A stretch of DNA of 11,623 nt from an uncultured Collinsella sp. (GTDB lineage Bacteria; Actinomycetota; Coriobacteriia; Coriobacteriales; Coriobacteriaceae), in the NCBI GenBank assembly GCA_905213265.1, contig CAJMHR010000052.1, positions 1 through 11,623 of the forward strand. The letters are read 5' to 3'. A program made the translations under genes and the position numbers. The notes below the pieces were generated by a model that was given only the letters and a program-made list of their open reading frames with translations, was not told the DNA's origin and ran no database searches. The stretch's first letter is position 1; every line of letters starts with the position of its first letter. Positions 1-7,287 of the stretch are shown here, piece by piece.

Positions 1-239
1 TCAAGAGCTGGGCGGACATCGCCCGCGCCGTCTTCGAGGCCGCCAACGGCAACGGGGAGAAGGCCGTGCCGGTCAGCACCGCCGACTACTACGCCGGCGC
101 CGCGGGCCCCGTCGCCCCGCGCCCGGTCCACTCCGCGCTCGACCTGTCCAGGCTCGAGTCGGTCGGCTTCCACATGCCCGACTGGGAGGAAGAGCTGGGG
201 GAGTACCTGGATGCCTTGGATTTGGGAGGTTCTTTCTAA
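1..239 (+). CDS. rmlD: dTDP-4-dehydrorhamnose reductase, C-terminal end (5' truncated by window)
   Basis: Only the last 78 codons are present; the frame is open from base 3 and stops with TAA at 237-239. The protein tail contains SWADIAR, then PVSTADYY, AGPVAPRP and SALDLSRLESVGF, followed by PDWEEELGEYL. This is the usual ending of the NADPH-dependent reductase that makes dTDP-L-rhamnose from dTDP-4-keto-rhamnose in the cytoplasm, where PRP and the S-x-LDLSKL block precede the final helix. Some Gram-positive anaerobes fuse it to the RmlC epimerase; that part would lie outside the window. Every one of the first 62 visible codons ends in G or C, whereas the last few codons (encoding roughly DALDLGGSF) use A- and T-ending codons and look like an appended, non-conserved tail. 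Rhamnose donor supply fits the glycosyltransferases that start immediately downstream. Family call fairly sure; whether the full protein is a fusion cannot be seen. Confidence 0.78.
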   Translation, partial: KSWADIARAVFEAANGNGEKAVPVSTADYYAGAAGPVAPRPVHSALDLSRLESVGFHMPDWEEELGEYLDALDLGGSF

Positions 240-243
240 AGAT

Positions 244-1245
244 ATGATTTCTACAGCATCAAAAGCTGAAGCGCCTCTTGTTAGCATCGTCGTCCCCATC
301 TTCAACGTGGGGTCGTTCGTGCTTCCCTGCATAAGGTCGCTGCTCTGTCAGACGTATCCAAATATTGAGATTCTTATCGTGGATGATGGCTGTACCGATG
401 ACACGGTTGAGTTGATTGCTAGCGTCGTCGGGGATGATTCACGCGTCGAGATTCTCCACAAGGAGAACGGCGGGCTCTCATCTGCCCGAAATTATGGCAC
501 TCGGCTTTGTCACGGTGACTACTTGATGTATGTCGACGGAGACGATCTCATAGATCCGCGGGCCGTTGAGTTCATGCTCCAGGCGGCTTTGAGATACCAT
601 GTGTCGTTTGTCGCGGGGTCCTTTGCCAAGATGCCTCCTCTCGAGAGTTATGAAATGCGGAGTGAGCCTTTGTTCACGTTGGAGAGCGGCTGGGAGCATC
701 TGAGGCGCCTTCTTCTGCTCGAAGGGGAGAGCGGGTCTGCCTGGGGCAAGTTGTTTTCCCGTTCTTTGATGCCCGACCTTGTGTTCCCCGAGGGTCAGCT
801 TTTCGAGGATATGGGCGTGACTTCCGCGATTTGCTCCCGTGTAGAGACCGTCGCTGTCACTGACGCCCCTTTCTATGCGTACGTGACGAGGCCCGGTTCC
901 ATCACAACGCTTAAGAAGCAAGGCCCTAAGCATGTGAGGGATATGGATGCTGCCATTGAGGCCGTGCGGCGGGTTGCCGAGGGAAATTTTGATGGCGAGT
1001 TCGAGTGCTTCCGAGCGTATTGCATTCTGCGCGTTGCCATGCGGGTTGATCTCGATAGCTTTGCCGACAGGGCGGAGGGGCAGGCGTATTTGAGGCTTGC
1101 CCGCGACCTTGCGATGCGCGCCTCAAAGAACACCCTAGCTTCGCGCACCTGGAGACTGAGGTGCGCGCTTTTTGCGCTTTCCCCGAAGATGCATAACGCT
1201 TTCTATGCCCTTTATGCCGCGATTTCTGGCAAAGCAATCGGATAA
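244..1245 (+). CDS. Family 2 glycosyltransferase (GT-A fold), first of three
   Basis: Predicted cytoplasmic, membrane-associated enzyme of 333 residues that transfers a sugar from a nucleotide donor to a lipid-linked polysaccharide intermediate. Visible GT2 motifs in order: VSIVVPIFNV (13-22), the nucleotide-binding VDDG (46-49), ENGGLSSARN (74-83), the metal-binding DGDD (98-101), FED with the probable catalytic acidic pair (187-189), and YAYVTRPGSIT (211-221), a segment typical of capsule and exopolysaccharide transferases. I chose ATG 244 because it starts ten residues before the first conserved strand and lies 4 nt after the rmlD stop; GGGAGG at 224-229 is a rather distant ribosome site (14 nt). 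An in-frame ATG at 211, inside rmlD and 7 nt after GGGGGAG, would add 11 residues and is a real alternative. Codon use is much less GC-biased than in the upstream gene. Donor and acceptor sugars cannot be predicted. Confidence 0.9.
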   Translation: MISTASKAEAPLVSIVVPIFNVGSFVLPCIRSLLCQTYPNIEILIVDDGCTDDTVELIASVVGDDSRVEILHKENGGLSSARNYGTRLCHGDYLMYVDGDDLIDPRAVEFMLQAALRYHVSFVAGSFAKMPPLESYEMRSEPLFTLESGWEHLRRLLLLEGESGSAWGKLFSRSLMPDLVFPEGQLFEDMGVTSAICSRVETVAVTDAPFYAYVTRPGSITTLKKQGPKHVRDMDAAIEAVRRVAEGNFDGEFECFRAYCILRVAMRVDLDSFADRAEGQAYLRLARDLAMRASKNTLASRTWRLRCALFALSPKMHNAFYALYAAISGKAIG

Positions 1246-1269
1246 TCCCTATGAACAAAGGTTTTTAAT

Positions 1270-2286
1270 GTGAGATTCTCGATAATCATTCCCGTTTATA
1301 ACGTAGAGGAATATCTCGGACAATGCTTGGACAGCATTGCACATCAGGATTATTCCGACTACGAGGTCGTCATCGTCGACGACGGCTCGACCGACGGCAG
1401 CGCGAGTATCTATGAGCGCTTCGCCGCGGAGGCGGATGTTCCCGTCCGCATAGTTAAACAGGAGAACAAGGGGTTGCTGCTTGCTCGCCGTGCCGGGATC
1501 AAAGCCGCCAACGGTGATTATTATTGGCACGTCGACGGCGACGACGGTCTGGCGCCCAATGCAATGTGTGCGGTTTCCGGGATCATTGACGAACTGGATC
1601 CCGACGTCGTGTTGATCTGCCTTAGCGAATCTCCGACGTTCGGCTCTGTGCTTCCTGGGGGACTGCCCGGTGAACAGCGTTTCTATACCGGAGAAAGCCT
1701 TAACGATGTACGCTCTGCGTTCCTCGATGGATATATTCCTAATATGGTCACTAAAATCGCTCGAAGGTCTTGCGTCGATGCCGATTCAGATTACTCGCCT
1801 TATGGGAAGATGCAGCTTGGGGAAGATCAGCTGCAAAGCCTTTACATTCTCGATAATATGAAGAGCGCCGCATGCGTTCGCGAGCCCTTGTATTATTATC
1901 GTCCCAACGCAAGCAGCATTACTGCCAATTATCGCGAAGGCCAGATTGCCCAGTACGCCATGGTCAAGGAAGCCGTCCATCGACAGGCCGTCGCGTGGGA
2001 TTCGAAATGGCCGGGGAATGGATTTGCTGAGACCGCTCTTGTCGGTTATCTGTCTAACGGTTTCTACGACATGCGCAAGAATGCTGATGGCAAGTGGTTT
2101 AAAAAGCAGTTCCAGGAGTTCAGGGATACATCGCTGTACGCGGAGGCCATCGGTCGATGCGGGGATTTGAGGCTTGAGCAGCGGATCTTCTTCACTTTGT
2201 TGGAAAAGAAAATGGATTATCTTGCGTATGTGTGCCTGGTTGCCTGCCGCGCTGCTACTCCGCTGGCGAGGAGCTTGGCTCGATGA
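1270..2286 (+). CDS. Family 2 glycosyltransferase, second of three
   Basis: A 338-residue GT-A enzyme expected to add one sugar to the growing repeat unit on the inner membrane face. Motifs: FSIIIPVYNVEEYL (3-16), VDDGSTDGS (36-44), QENKGLLLARRAG (64-76), HVDGDD (87-92, the DXD metal site), GEDQ (184-187) and YYYRPNASSIT (208-218). The start is GTG at 1270, supported by AAAGG at 1257-1261 with an 8-nt spacer; the protein then begins directly at the first beta strand, which is normal for the family. The overlapping ATG at 1268 cannot be used because it is followed at once by TGA. The gene lies 24 nt after the previous one, and its TGA overlaps the ATG of the polymerase gene in an ATGA arrangement, which suggests translational coupling. 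The ENKGLLLARRAG block departs from the more usual G-x-S-x-ARN form seen in the other two transferases here. Specificity unknown. Confidence 0.9.
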   Translation: MRFSIIIPVYNVEEYLGQCLDSIAHQDYSDYEVVIVDDGSTDGSASIYERFAAEADVPVRIVKQENKGLLLARRAGIKAANGDYYWHVDGDDGLAPNAMCAVSGIIDELDPDVVLICLSESPTFGSVLPGGLPGEQRFYTGESLNDVRSAFLDGYIPNMVTKIARRSCVDADSDYSPYGKMQLGEDQLQSLYILDNMKSAACVREPLYYYRPNASSITANYREGQIAQYAMVKEAVHRQAVAWDSKWPGNGFAETALVGYLSNGFYDMRKNADGKWFKKQFQEFRDTSLYAEAIGRCGDLRLEQRIFFTLLEKKMDYLAYVCLVACRAATPLARSLAR

Positions 2287-3551
2287 AGATCTTAACTATC
2301 AGTTCGGGAGGCATGCCGCAGAGGACCCTATCGATGGCGGGTAGGGGGAACGCGCTCGGCATGGTGTTCTTCCTTGGCGTATGCGCTATTGTTTCGCCCC
2401 TCCTCGCCGTTTTCCTCTCCCTTCTCGTCTTTACCGGGGCCCCTACAAAGAAGATGGCGGTTGCCTGCGCCCTTGGGGTTGGGTTTTCTGCTGCGCTTGT
2501 CGCCCATGGTATCGTTTACAACCACCCTGTCGATATGACCCGATGGATGGTTGAATGCGGCTACTACGATGGCAGGAACATTCTCTCGATCGGAACCAGC
2601 CTGAACGAAGATCACAACGGCCTGCTCGTCTGGAACTTTCTGTGTTGGGTAACCGGGAATATCGGCGACCTCCGACTCCTCCAGTCGCTCGCCGCGTTTT
2701 TCGGTTACGGTCTCATCGCTTGGCTGATGATGGACAGGTGTGCCGAGGAGACGACAGATGCATGGGCTTTCCTCCCGCTCATGGTATTCATCTTTTTTGC
2801 CGTCCCGGCGCAGCCCCTGATCGGTAACGTTCGCTCGGCTCTCGGCTGCGTGATTTGTGCGGTCGCGATATGTAAGAGGCGGTCTTACGGGTTCAGGGAT
2901 TCTCTGCCGTCGCTCGTCCTGATCATCGTCGCATGCCTCATCCACAATTCTATGCTGCTCGTCTTGGTTTTGTTCCTAGTTCAGCCGATTCTCGAGCGTA
3001 ACCCTGTCAGGAATTCGATTATCTGCGTTGTCGCGGTCGTCACCATGATTTCCGTGGCTTCCGTACTTCTCGCGTCCCATTTGTTTGACGGGGTGCCTGT
3101 CATTACGAGCGTTCTGAAGAAGGCGAGTTTCTATACCATCGGCACGGAGTGGGATCAAGAGCAGGCGGACAACCTTCTCAGCAATCTGAGCCATGTGTTT
3201 TCGTTGCTGCTGCTCGGGGTCCTGCTGCTTAGAATCTACGCCACGAGACAGCATGATGGACGAACGGCGCTCGTTCTTGTTTTGACGATGTGCGTCATCG
3301 CGATGGAACTCACCCTCGTTAACGTCGGCAACCGCTTGAAGTTCATTCCGATCTTGATTGGCTCGACATATCTGCTTAACAACAAGGGAAGGGGCCATGC
3401 GGTTGATTCGCGATGGCCGATTCTTGCCGATGCCGTTTTGATGTTGCTCGCTATTGCCGTCTGGTTGATCTCCATGGCAAGCTTCATCCCTTCATTCAAC
3501 TATGTCGAGGTCATGAAGAGCGCCGTTTTCTATCCGCTTCTCCTTTTCTAG
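2283..3551 (+). CDS. EpsG/Wzy-like polysaccharide polymerase, multi-pass membrane protein
   Basis: A 422-residue protein dominated by hydrophobic segments (roughly 24-50, 58-78, 113-123, 132-150, 160-178, 183-197, 207-233, 245-266, 300-317, 328-345, 352-365 and 380-402), consistent with an integral membrane protein. A DMTRW motif (84-88) after the second hydrophobic segment, NVRSALG (182-188) and IHNSMLL (220-226) correspond in place and character to the D-x-x-R, N-x-x-R and H-x-S elements I associate with EpsG-family (Wzy-like) polymerases. Such proteins join lipid-linked repeat units on the outer membrane face. I chose ATG 2283: it overlaps the upstream TGA and has GAGGAG at 2268-2273 nine bases before it. 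An in-frame ATG at 2232 would overlap the previous gene by 55 nt and adds a polar, unlikely leader. The position among glycosyltransferases and a flippase supports the role. An O-antigen ligase-like function is the main alternative; EpsG-type polymerase is preferred. Confidence 0.75.
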   Translation: MKILTISSGGMPQRTLSMAGRGNALGMVFFLGVCAIVSPLLAVFLSLLVFTGAPTKKMAVACALGVGFSAALVAHGIVYNHPVDMTRWMVECGYYDGRNILSIGTSLNEDHNGLLVWNFLCWVTGNIGDLRLLQSLAAFFGYGLIAWLMMDRCAEETTDAWAFLPLMVFIFFAVPAQPLIGNVRSALGCVICAVAICKRRSYGFRDSLPSLVLIIVACLIHNSMLLVLVLFLVQPILERNPVRNSIICVVAVVTMISVASVLLASHLFDGVPVITSVLKKASFYTIGTEWDQEQADNLLSNLSHVFSLLLLGVLLLRIYATRQHDGRTALVLVLTMCVIAMELTLVNVGNRLKFIPILIGSTYLLNNKGRGHAVDSRWPILADAVLMLLAIAVWLISMASFIPSFNYVEVMKSAVFYPLLLF

Positions 3552-3562
3552 AGGTTAAATCC

Positions 3563-4627
3563 ATGTATCAAACTGTCACGGCGCCTCTAATCACGTTTGT
3601 TGTCCCCGCCTATAACGCCGTTTCTACCCTAGAGGCAGCCGTTCGCTCGCTTTCTGAGCAGACGTCCGACGATTGGGAGGCCATCATCGTCGATGACGGA
3701 TCTGTTGACGGTACGGGTGAGATGGCCGATGCGCTCGCGCGGGGCGATGATCGCATTAAGGTTCTTCACCAGGGGAACGCCGGGGTCTCCGCTGCGCGCA
3801 ATGCTGCTATCGCGGCCGCCAGTGGGGAATATCTCGCCTTCTTGGACGTCGATGACACCGTCGTTCCCAACTTCGTGGAGAAGGCGGGGTCCCTGCTGGG
3901 ACGCAGGCCTGTCCGCCCCGATGTCGTCGCGCTTGCGTACCGTGCTCTTCCCCGAGGCACGGTCTTCGGGTACGGGCGGTTCCTCGGGAACGCATCGGAG
4001 TTCCTCGAGCTATCGCTCGGGAACAGATACGCCACTTTCCCCTGCTGGCTCTTCCTCGTTTCTGCTCGGCTCATCGCGGCGAGTGGGGTCCGGTTCACGG
4101 TCGGGAGGCGGACCGGCGAGGACCAGGAGTTCATCCTGAAGCTGCTCTGCTGCGCCTCTATTTGCGAATCTGTCGAAGACAGCGATGTCTACTATCTCTA
4201 CCGCATGCCTTCCGGGGGCTCGGCCATGGGCCTTAACCTGGAGGGGCAGTTCGATTACCCCCGGGCTATGCGAGACGTTCTCTGCTTCGCCGCCAAGCCT
4301 GACGCAGGGATGTCTCCCGATGGCTTGGAGGCAGTCGACCGACTGCTTACTGACAGGTTTGTAGGGGCCTGCGCCTACGCTGCGGAGACTGCGTTCTCCA
4401 ACGGCGCTTCCGATTCTGATGTCCTTTCCTGGTTGACAGATAGCCTGGAAGGATTTGATTGCCACGGGGCTCTTGAGAACGGCTGTTGCAGGAGCGAGAA
4501 CCGGCGGTTTCTTCGCCTCTGGCTCGGCTGCAGCGGCATGATTCCGCTGTATATCCGCTTCGGTTTGTACATCCGGTCTATCGGCAGAACCATTAAGTAC
4601 TGGATTTCACGCCGAGGCACTCGTTAG
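3563..4627 (+). CDS. Family 2 glycosyltransferase, third of three
   Basis: A 354-residue GT-A enzyme. Motifs: LITFVVPAYNA (9-19), AIIVDDGSVDGT (40-51), GNAGVSAARNAAI (71-83), LAFLDVDDTV (91-100, metal-binding D-x-D with an extra Asp), RTGEDQEF (183-190) and YYLYRMPSGGSA (210-221). The last 35 residues mix hydrophobic stretches with Arg and Lys, which could hold the enzyme at the membrane. ATG 3563 is chosen because AGAGG at 3550-3554 lies 8 nt upstream and the protein then starts just before the first conserved strand; an open frame extends 50 codons upstream into the polymerase gene, but that extension is Arg- and Cys-rich and resembles no glycosyltransferase. The gene begins 11 nt after the polymerase stop. 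It should add one sugar of the repeat unit; donor unknown. Confidence 0.9.
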   Translation: MYQTVTAPLITFVVPAYNAVSTLEAAVRSLSEQTSDDWEAIIVDDGSVDGTGEMADALARGDDRIKVLHQGNAGVSAARNAAIAAASGEYLAFLDVDDTVVPNFVEKAGSLLGRRPVRPDVVALAYRALPRGTVFGYGRFLGNASEFLELSLGNRYATFPCWLFLVSARLIAASGVRFTVGRRTGEDQEFILKLLCCASICESVEDSDVYYLYRMPSGGSAMGLNLEGQFDYPRAMRDVLCFAAKPDAGMSPDGLEAVDRLLTDRFVGACAYAAETAFSNGASDSDVLSWLTDSLEGFDCHGALENGCCRSENRRFLRLWLGCSGMIPLYIRFGLYIRSIGRTIKYWISRRGTR

Positions 4628-4639
4628 TTATCTTTGATT

Positions 4640-4643
4640 GGAG
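4640..4643 (+). promoter_or_regulatory. Ribosome binding site that decides a TTG start
   Basis: GGAG here lies 5 nt before TTG 4649. It favours that codon over the upstream in-frame TTG at 4634, which has no purine-rich site at a suitable distance. No ATG or GTG exists in frame before the conserved N-terminal motif. Confidence 0.6.
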
Positions 4644-4648
4644 TTTCA

Positions 4649-5719
4649 TTGAACGACAGGCAGATATATATTCTCAGCATTTTTGACCCCACCAACTACG
4701 GGAACAGGCTGCAGGCCTGCGCCCTCGAGGCCGCCGTCGCCTCTCTTACCGGCAAAGAGGTTCTTTCGGTCGATTGCCGCCGCCCGGTGAGTAAGCGCGG
4801 GGTCTTTAAGATCATGGCGGACCTCAACAGAGTCCGAATCGAGTCGAAGAAGGCGCCCGCCGAGAGGAGGCGGCGTTTCCGAGTTTTTCAGGATGAGTAC
4901 TGTGCGCCTGTCGTTGAGATTGCCGAGAGGGACGTTCGTAGCATCACTGGTCCCGTCGTGATCGGCTCCGATCAATGCTGGAACCCCGGGTGGGGATTGG
5001 GTGCGAGTAAGTTTGGCGCCCAGTGCGCCGTGGGCGTCGACAAGAAAATGGCCTATGCCGCTAGTTTCGGCATCGGCATGTCGGACATGCCTGAGGAGTG
5101 GGGTCGGCGCTACTCCGAATGGCTTGGCGGAATCAAGGACATCGGTGTTCGGGAGTTCGCGGGTGCTCAGATTGTCCGCGAGCTTACTGGGCGGGACGTC
5201 AAGGTCGTTCTTGACCCTACGATGCTCCAAACTGCCAAGTGGTGGTCCGAGATAGAGGAGCGCCCGATTATTCCGGGCATCGACCTGGAGGGGCCTTTCT
5301 GCCTTAAGTATGTCTTGGGAGACGATACAGCTTCGGCAAAGATCGCGGAGCGATGTGGCCGCGACGGCCTGGGGCTGGTGGACTTGACGGATATCCATTT
5401 GCCGGTCGGCCCCGCGGAGTTCGTGTGGCTTATTCACCACTCTGCTCTCGTTTGCACTGACAGCTTCCACGCTACAGTTTTCAGTCTCCTTTTCCACCGG
5501 CCTTTTGTGATTTACGAACGGCAGGGAAATGCTGGGAATATGTCCAGCAGGTTCGATACCCTCCACGCCTTGTTTGGGATTAACTCCAACCGCGCCGGTA
5601 AGGATTGCTTCCGCGAGCGCTGCGTCGATGAGTTCGATTGGACCGGCTTCGAGCGAGAGCTTGAGGAGAAGAGGAATGATTCCGTCGCATGGCTTCGCGC
5701 TGCCCTTGCCAGCTTATAG
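4649..5719 (+). CDS. Polysaccharide pyruvyl transferase family protein
   Basis: A 356-residue cytoplasmic protein of the family that includes CsaB, WcaK and AmsJ (PS_pyruv_trans), several members of which add a pyruvate ketal from phosphoenolpyruvate to a sugar of a cell-surface polysaccharide. Visible family marks: the N-terminal FDPTNYGNRLQACAL segment (12-25), VVIGSDQCWNPGW (103-115), KMAYAASFG (133-141), IGVREFAGAQIVREL (165-179) with VVLDPTML (186-193), and the C-terminal TDSFHATVFSLLFHRPF (270-286), with its conserved S-F-H. Length is normal. The start is TTG 4649; see the ribosome site entry. The gene follows the third GT2 by 21 nt and precedes the flippase. Together with the FrhB-like protein two genes later it forms a pair that I recall from other exopolysaccharide loci. 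Pyruvylation itself is inferred; some family members may do other transfers, so substrate and acceptor are uncertain. Confidence 0.85.
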   Translation: MNDRQIYILSIFDPTNYGNRLQACALEAAVASLTGKEVLSVDCRRPVSKRGVFKIMADLNRVRIESKKAPAERRRRFRVFQDEYCAPVVEIAERDVRSITGPVVIGSDQCWNPGWGLGASKFGAQCAVGVDKKMAYAASFGIGMSDMPEEWGRRYSEWLGGIKDIGVREFAGAQIVRELTGRDVKVVLDPTMLQTAKWWSEIEERPIIPGIDLEGPFCLKYVLGDDTASAKIAERCGRDGLGLVDLTDIHLPVGPAEFVWLIHHSALVCTDSFHATVFSLLFHRPFVIYERQGNAGNMSSRFDTLHALFGINSNRAGKDCFRERCVDEFDWTGFERELEEKRNDSVAWLRAALASL

Positions 5720-5749
5720 GGTGGTTATGTCCAGTGAAATCTGAAACTC

Positions 5750-5764
5750 TATCTTCGGGAGATA
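5750..5764 (+). promoter_or_regulatory. Small hairpin over the flippase ribosome binding site
   Basis: TATCT (5750-5754) and AGATA (5760-5764) are exact complements around a TCGGG loop, and the GGGAGA that would serve as the ribosome site for ATG 5771 lies in the loop and 3' arm. The stem is short and AT-rich, so it is weak and may not form in the cell. It lies in the widest gap of the operon (5720-5770), where I see no promoter or terminator. Confidence 0.25.
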
Positions 5765-5770
5765 CTGTCC

Positions 5771-7276
5771 ATGGTTAGTCAACGCAAGGCCGGGGCGATT
5801 CTCGGGTACGCGAACATCATCGTTAAGAATCTCGTCAACCTCGTCTATACCCCGATGCTCCTCGCTTTCGTGGGTCAGGCGGACTACGGCGTTTACCAGA
5901 CTGCGAATTCCTTCGTCTTCTCCCTAACGCTTCTGACGTTTGGTTTCTCCGAGGCGTATATCCGCTTCTATACGCAGAAGAAGGCTAAGGGGACGGAGGA
6001 AGACGTCCGATCACTCAATGGCATGTACCTTGCGCTATATGCGATGATCAGCTCCATTGCACTGGTGTTGGGACTGCTCTTTGCTGCGAACGTTGGGCTA
6101 TTCTTTTCTGGCAGCTTTACGTTCGACCAAGTCGGGCTTGCGGGCGAGCTCATGGCTATCATGGCGGTGAACGTGGCGGCGGTGCTGTTCTCGACTGTGT
6201 TCGACGCATACATCATGGCCCACGAACAGTTCAAGTTTCAGCAAAGCCGTCAGATGTTCACCACGTTAGCGACACCGGGTATCGCTTTTGTCTTGCTCAA
6301 CTTTGGTATGGGCGCGGTCGGTGTAGCGCTGGCTCAGCTCGCAGTCACCTTGACTCTGCTCGCCCTCAACATGCATTATGCTGTGTCGAAGCTCGGTATG
6401 CGATTCAGTCTCAGGAGGTTTGACGGAGCTCTGTTCCACGCGGTCGCAGCTTTCTCGGCCTGGATATTCGCCAACCAGGTTTGCGATTTAGTTAACCAGA
6501 GCGTGCCCAATATGATGCTCGGCGCGCTCACGAACGCAGTCACTGTATCTGTTTTCGCTGTGGCGCTGCAAATCCGTCAAATCTTTTACTCGCTCTCGAC
6601 AACAATGTCGAGCGTATTTGTGCCCAAGATCAATAGGATCGTCGCTGAATCGGATGACAACGGAGTGCTAACTCGGCTCATGACGCGCGTAGGGCGCTAC
6701 CAGATGTTCCTCTTCTGCTGGGTGTACTGTGGGTTCGTCCTGCTTGGACGATTCTTCATTACCAAGTGGGCGGGTGAGGGCTTCCTTGATACTTACTATC
6801 TCATTTGTGCGATGACGCTGCCCGTGGGCGTACCGCTTTGCCAGAACACGGGAATCGAGATCCAGCGCGCTAAAAACAGGCATAGGGCGCGTTCAGTGGT
6901 TTACCTCTGTATGGCTTGTCTCAATGTTCTTTTTACATGGTTTGCCTCGCCCGTTCTCGGATACTGGGCCCCCGCTATCGCTTACATCGCGAGCATCGCC
7001 TTGGGTAACGGTCTCTTTATGAACTGGTACTATCAGGCGCGTATCGGACTGGACATGGCTTATTTCTGGAAGAAGAACCTGCCTGTGGTCTTGGCTTCCG
7101 CGGTGGTCTTGGCCGCATGCATGGGGCTGGCTCTGCTGCTGCCCGTGACTAGCTGGCTGCTTTTCCTGGCTTGGGGCGTCGTCTACACCGTGCTTTTCGC
7201 TGCCGCAATGTGGCTCTTCGTTCTCGATTCAAGCGAGAAGTCGTCGATCGCGGCTAAGTTGCCCTTCCTGCGTTAG
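5771..7276 (+). CDS. Wzx-like polysaccharide flippase (MATE/MOP superfamily)
   Basis: A 501-residue integral membrane protein expected to move the undecaprenyl-linked repeat unit across the cytoplasmic membrane. The N-terminus KAGAILGYANIIVKNLVNLVYTP is characteristic of this superfamily in capsule loci, followed by FVGQADYGVYQ (33-43) and a segment ending in EAYIRFY (61-67). Hydrophobic segments alternate regularly, about 12-14 in total (for example near 9-32, 46-64, 85-113, 122-149, 165-200, 218-240, 250-265, 310-330, 341-358, 375-392, 398-415, 438-457 and 461-484). ATG 5771 has GGGAGA 8 nt upstream and starts close to the first membrane segment. It lies 51 nt after the pyruvyl transferase gene and 11 nt before the FrhB-like gene. 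Presence beside an EpsG-like polymerase points to a Wzx/Wzy-type pathway. Which glycan it carries cannot be read from sequence. Confidence 0.88.
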   Translation: MVSQRKAGAILGYANIIVKNLVNLVYTPMLLAFVGQADYGVYQTANSFVFSLTLLTFGFSEAYIRFYTQKKAKGTEEDVRSLNGMYLALYAMISSIALVLGLLFAANVGLFFSGSFTFDQVGLAGELMAIMAVNVAAVLFSTVFDAYIMAHEQFKFQQSRQMFTTLATPGIAFVLLNFGMGAVGVALAQLAVTLTLLALNMHYAVSKLGMRFSLRRFDGALFHAVAAFSAWIFANQVCDLVNQSVPNMMLGALTNAVTVSVFAVALQIRQIFYSLSTTMSSVFVPKINRIVAESDDNGVLTRLMTRVGRYQMFLFCWVYCGFVLLGRFFITKWAGEGFLDTYYLICAMTLPVGVPLCQNTGIEIQRAKNRHRARSVVYLCMACLNVLFTWFASPVLGYWAPAIAYIASIALGNGLFMNWYYQARIGLDMAYFWKKNLPVVLASAVVLAACMGLALLLPVTSWLLFLAWGVVYTVLFAAAMWLFVLDSSEKSSIAAKLPFLR

Positions 7277-7280
7277 GAGG
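7275..7280 (+). promoter_or_regulatory. Consensus AGGAGG ribosome binding site with T7 spacer
   Basis: A perfect AGGAGG overlaps the flippase TAG stop (7274-7276) and is joined to ATG 7288 by seven consecutive T residues. It is the strongest ribosome site in the operon, and slippage in the T-run would change the spacing. Confidence 0.75.
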
Positions 7281-7287
7281 TTTTTTT

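Noticed and set aside
216..248. Possible internal promoter (TATGAT at 243-248)
   Set aside because: No -35 hexamer at proper distance (TTGGGA at 15 nt, TTGGAT at 21 nt), and transcription would start downstream of the preferred start codon, so it could not serve this gene.
2328..2945. 205-codon minus-strand frame within the polymerase gene
   Set aside because: Very charged, motif-free product that mirrors the hydrophobic codons of the membrane protein on the other strand.
3413..3562. N-terminal extension of the third glycosyltransferase by 50 codons
   Set aside because: It lies within the polymerase gene, is unlike any glycosyltransferase N-terminus, and a well-placed ribosome site and ATG exist at 3563.
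4646..5566. Long antisense open frame (306 codons) over the pyruvyl transferase gene
   Set aside because: It is explained by GC-rich codon structure of the sense gene; the product has no recognisable motif, and the sense strand encodes a clear family member.
5727..5744. Five-codon frame in the gap before the flippase gene
   Set aside because: No ribosome site and no sign of a leader peptide or attenuator; likely chance.
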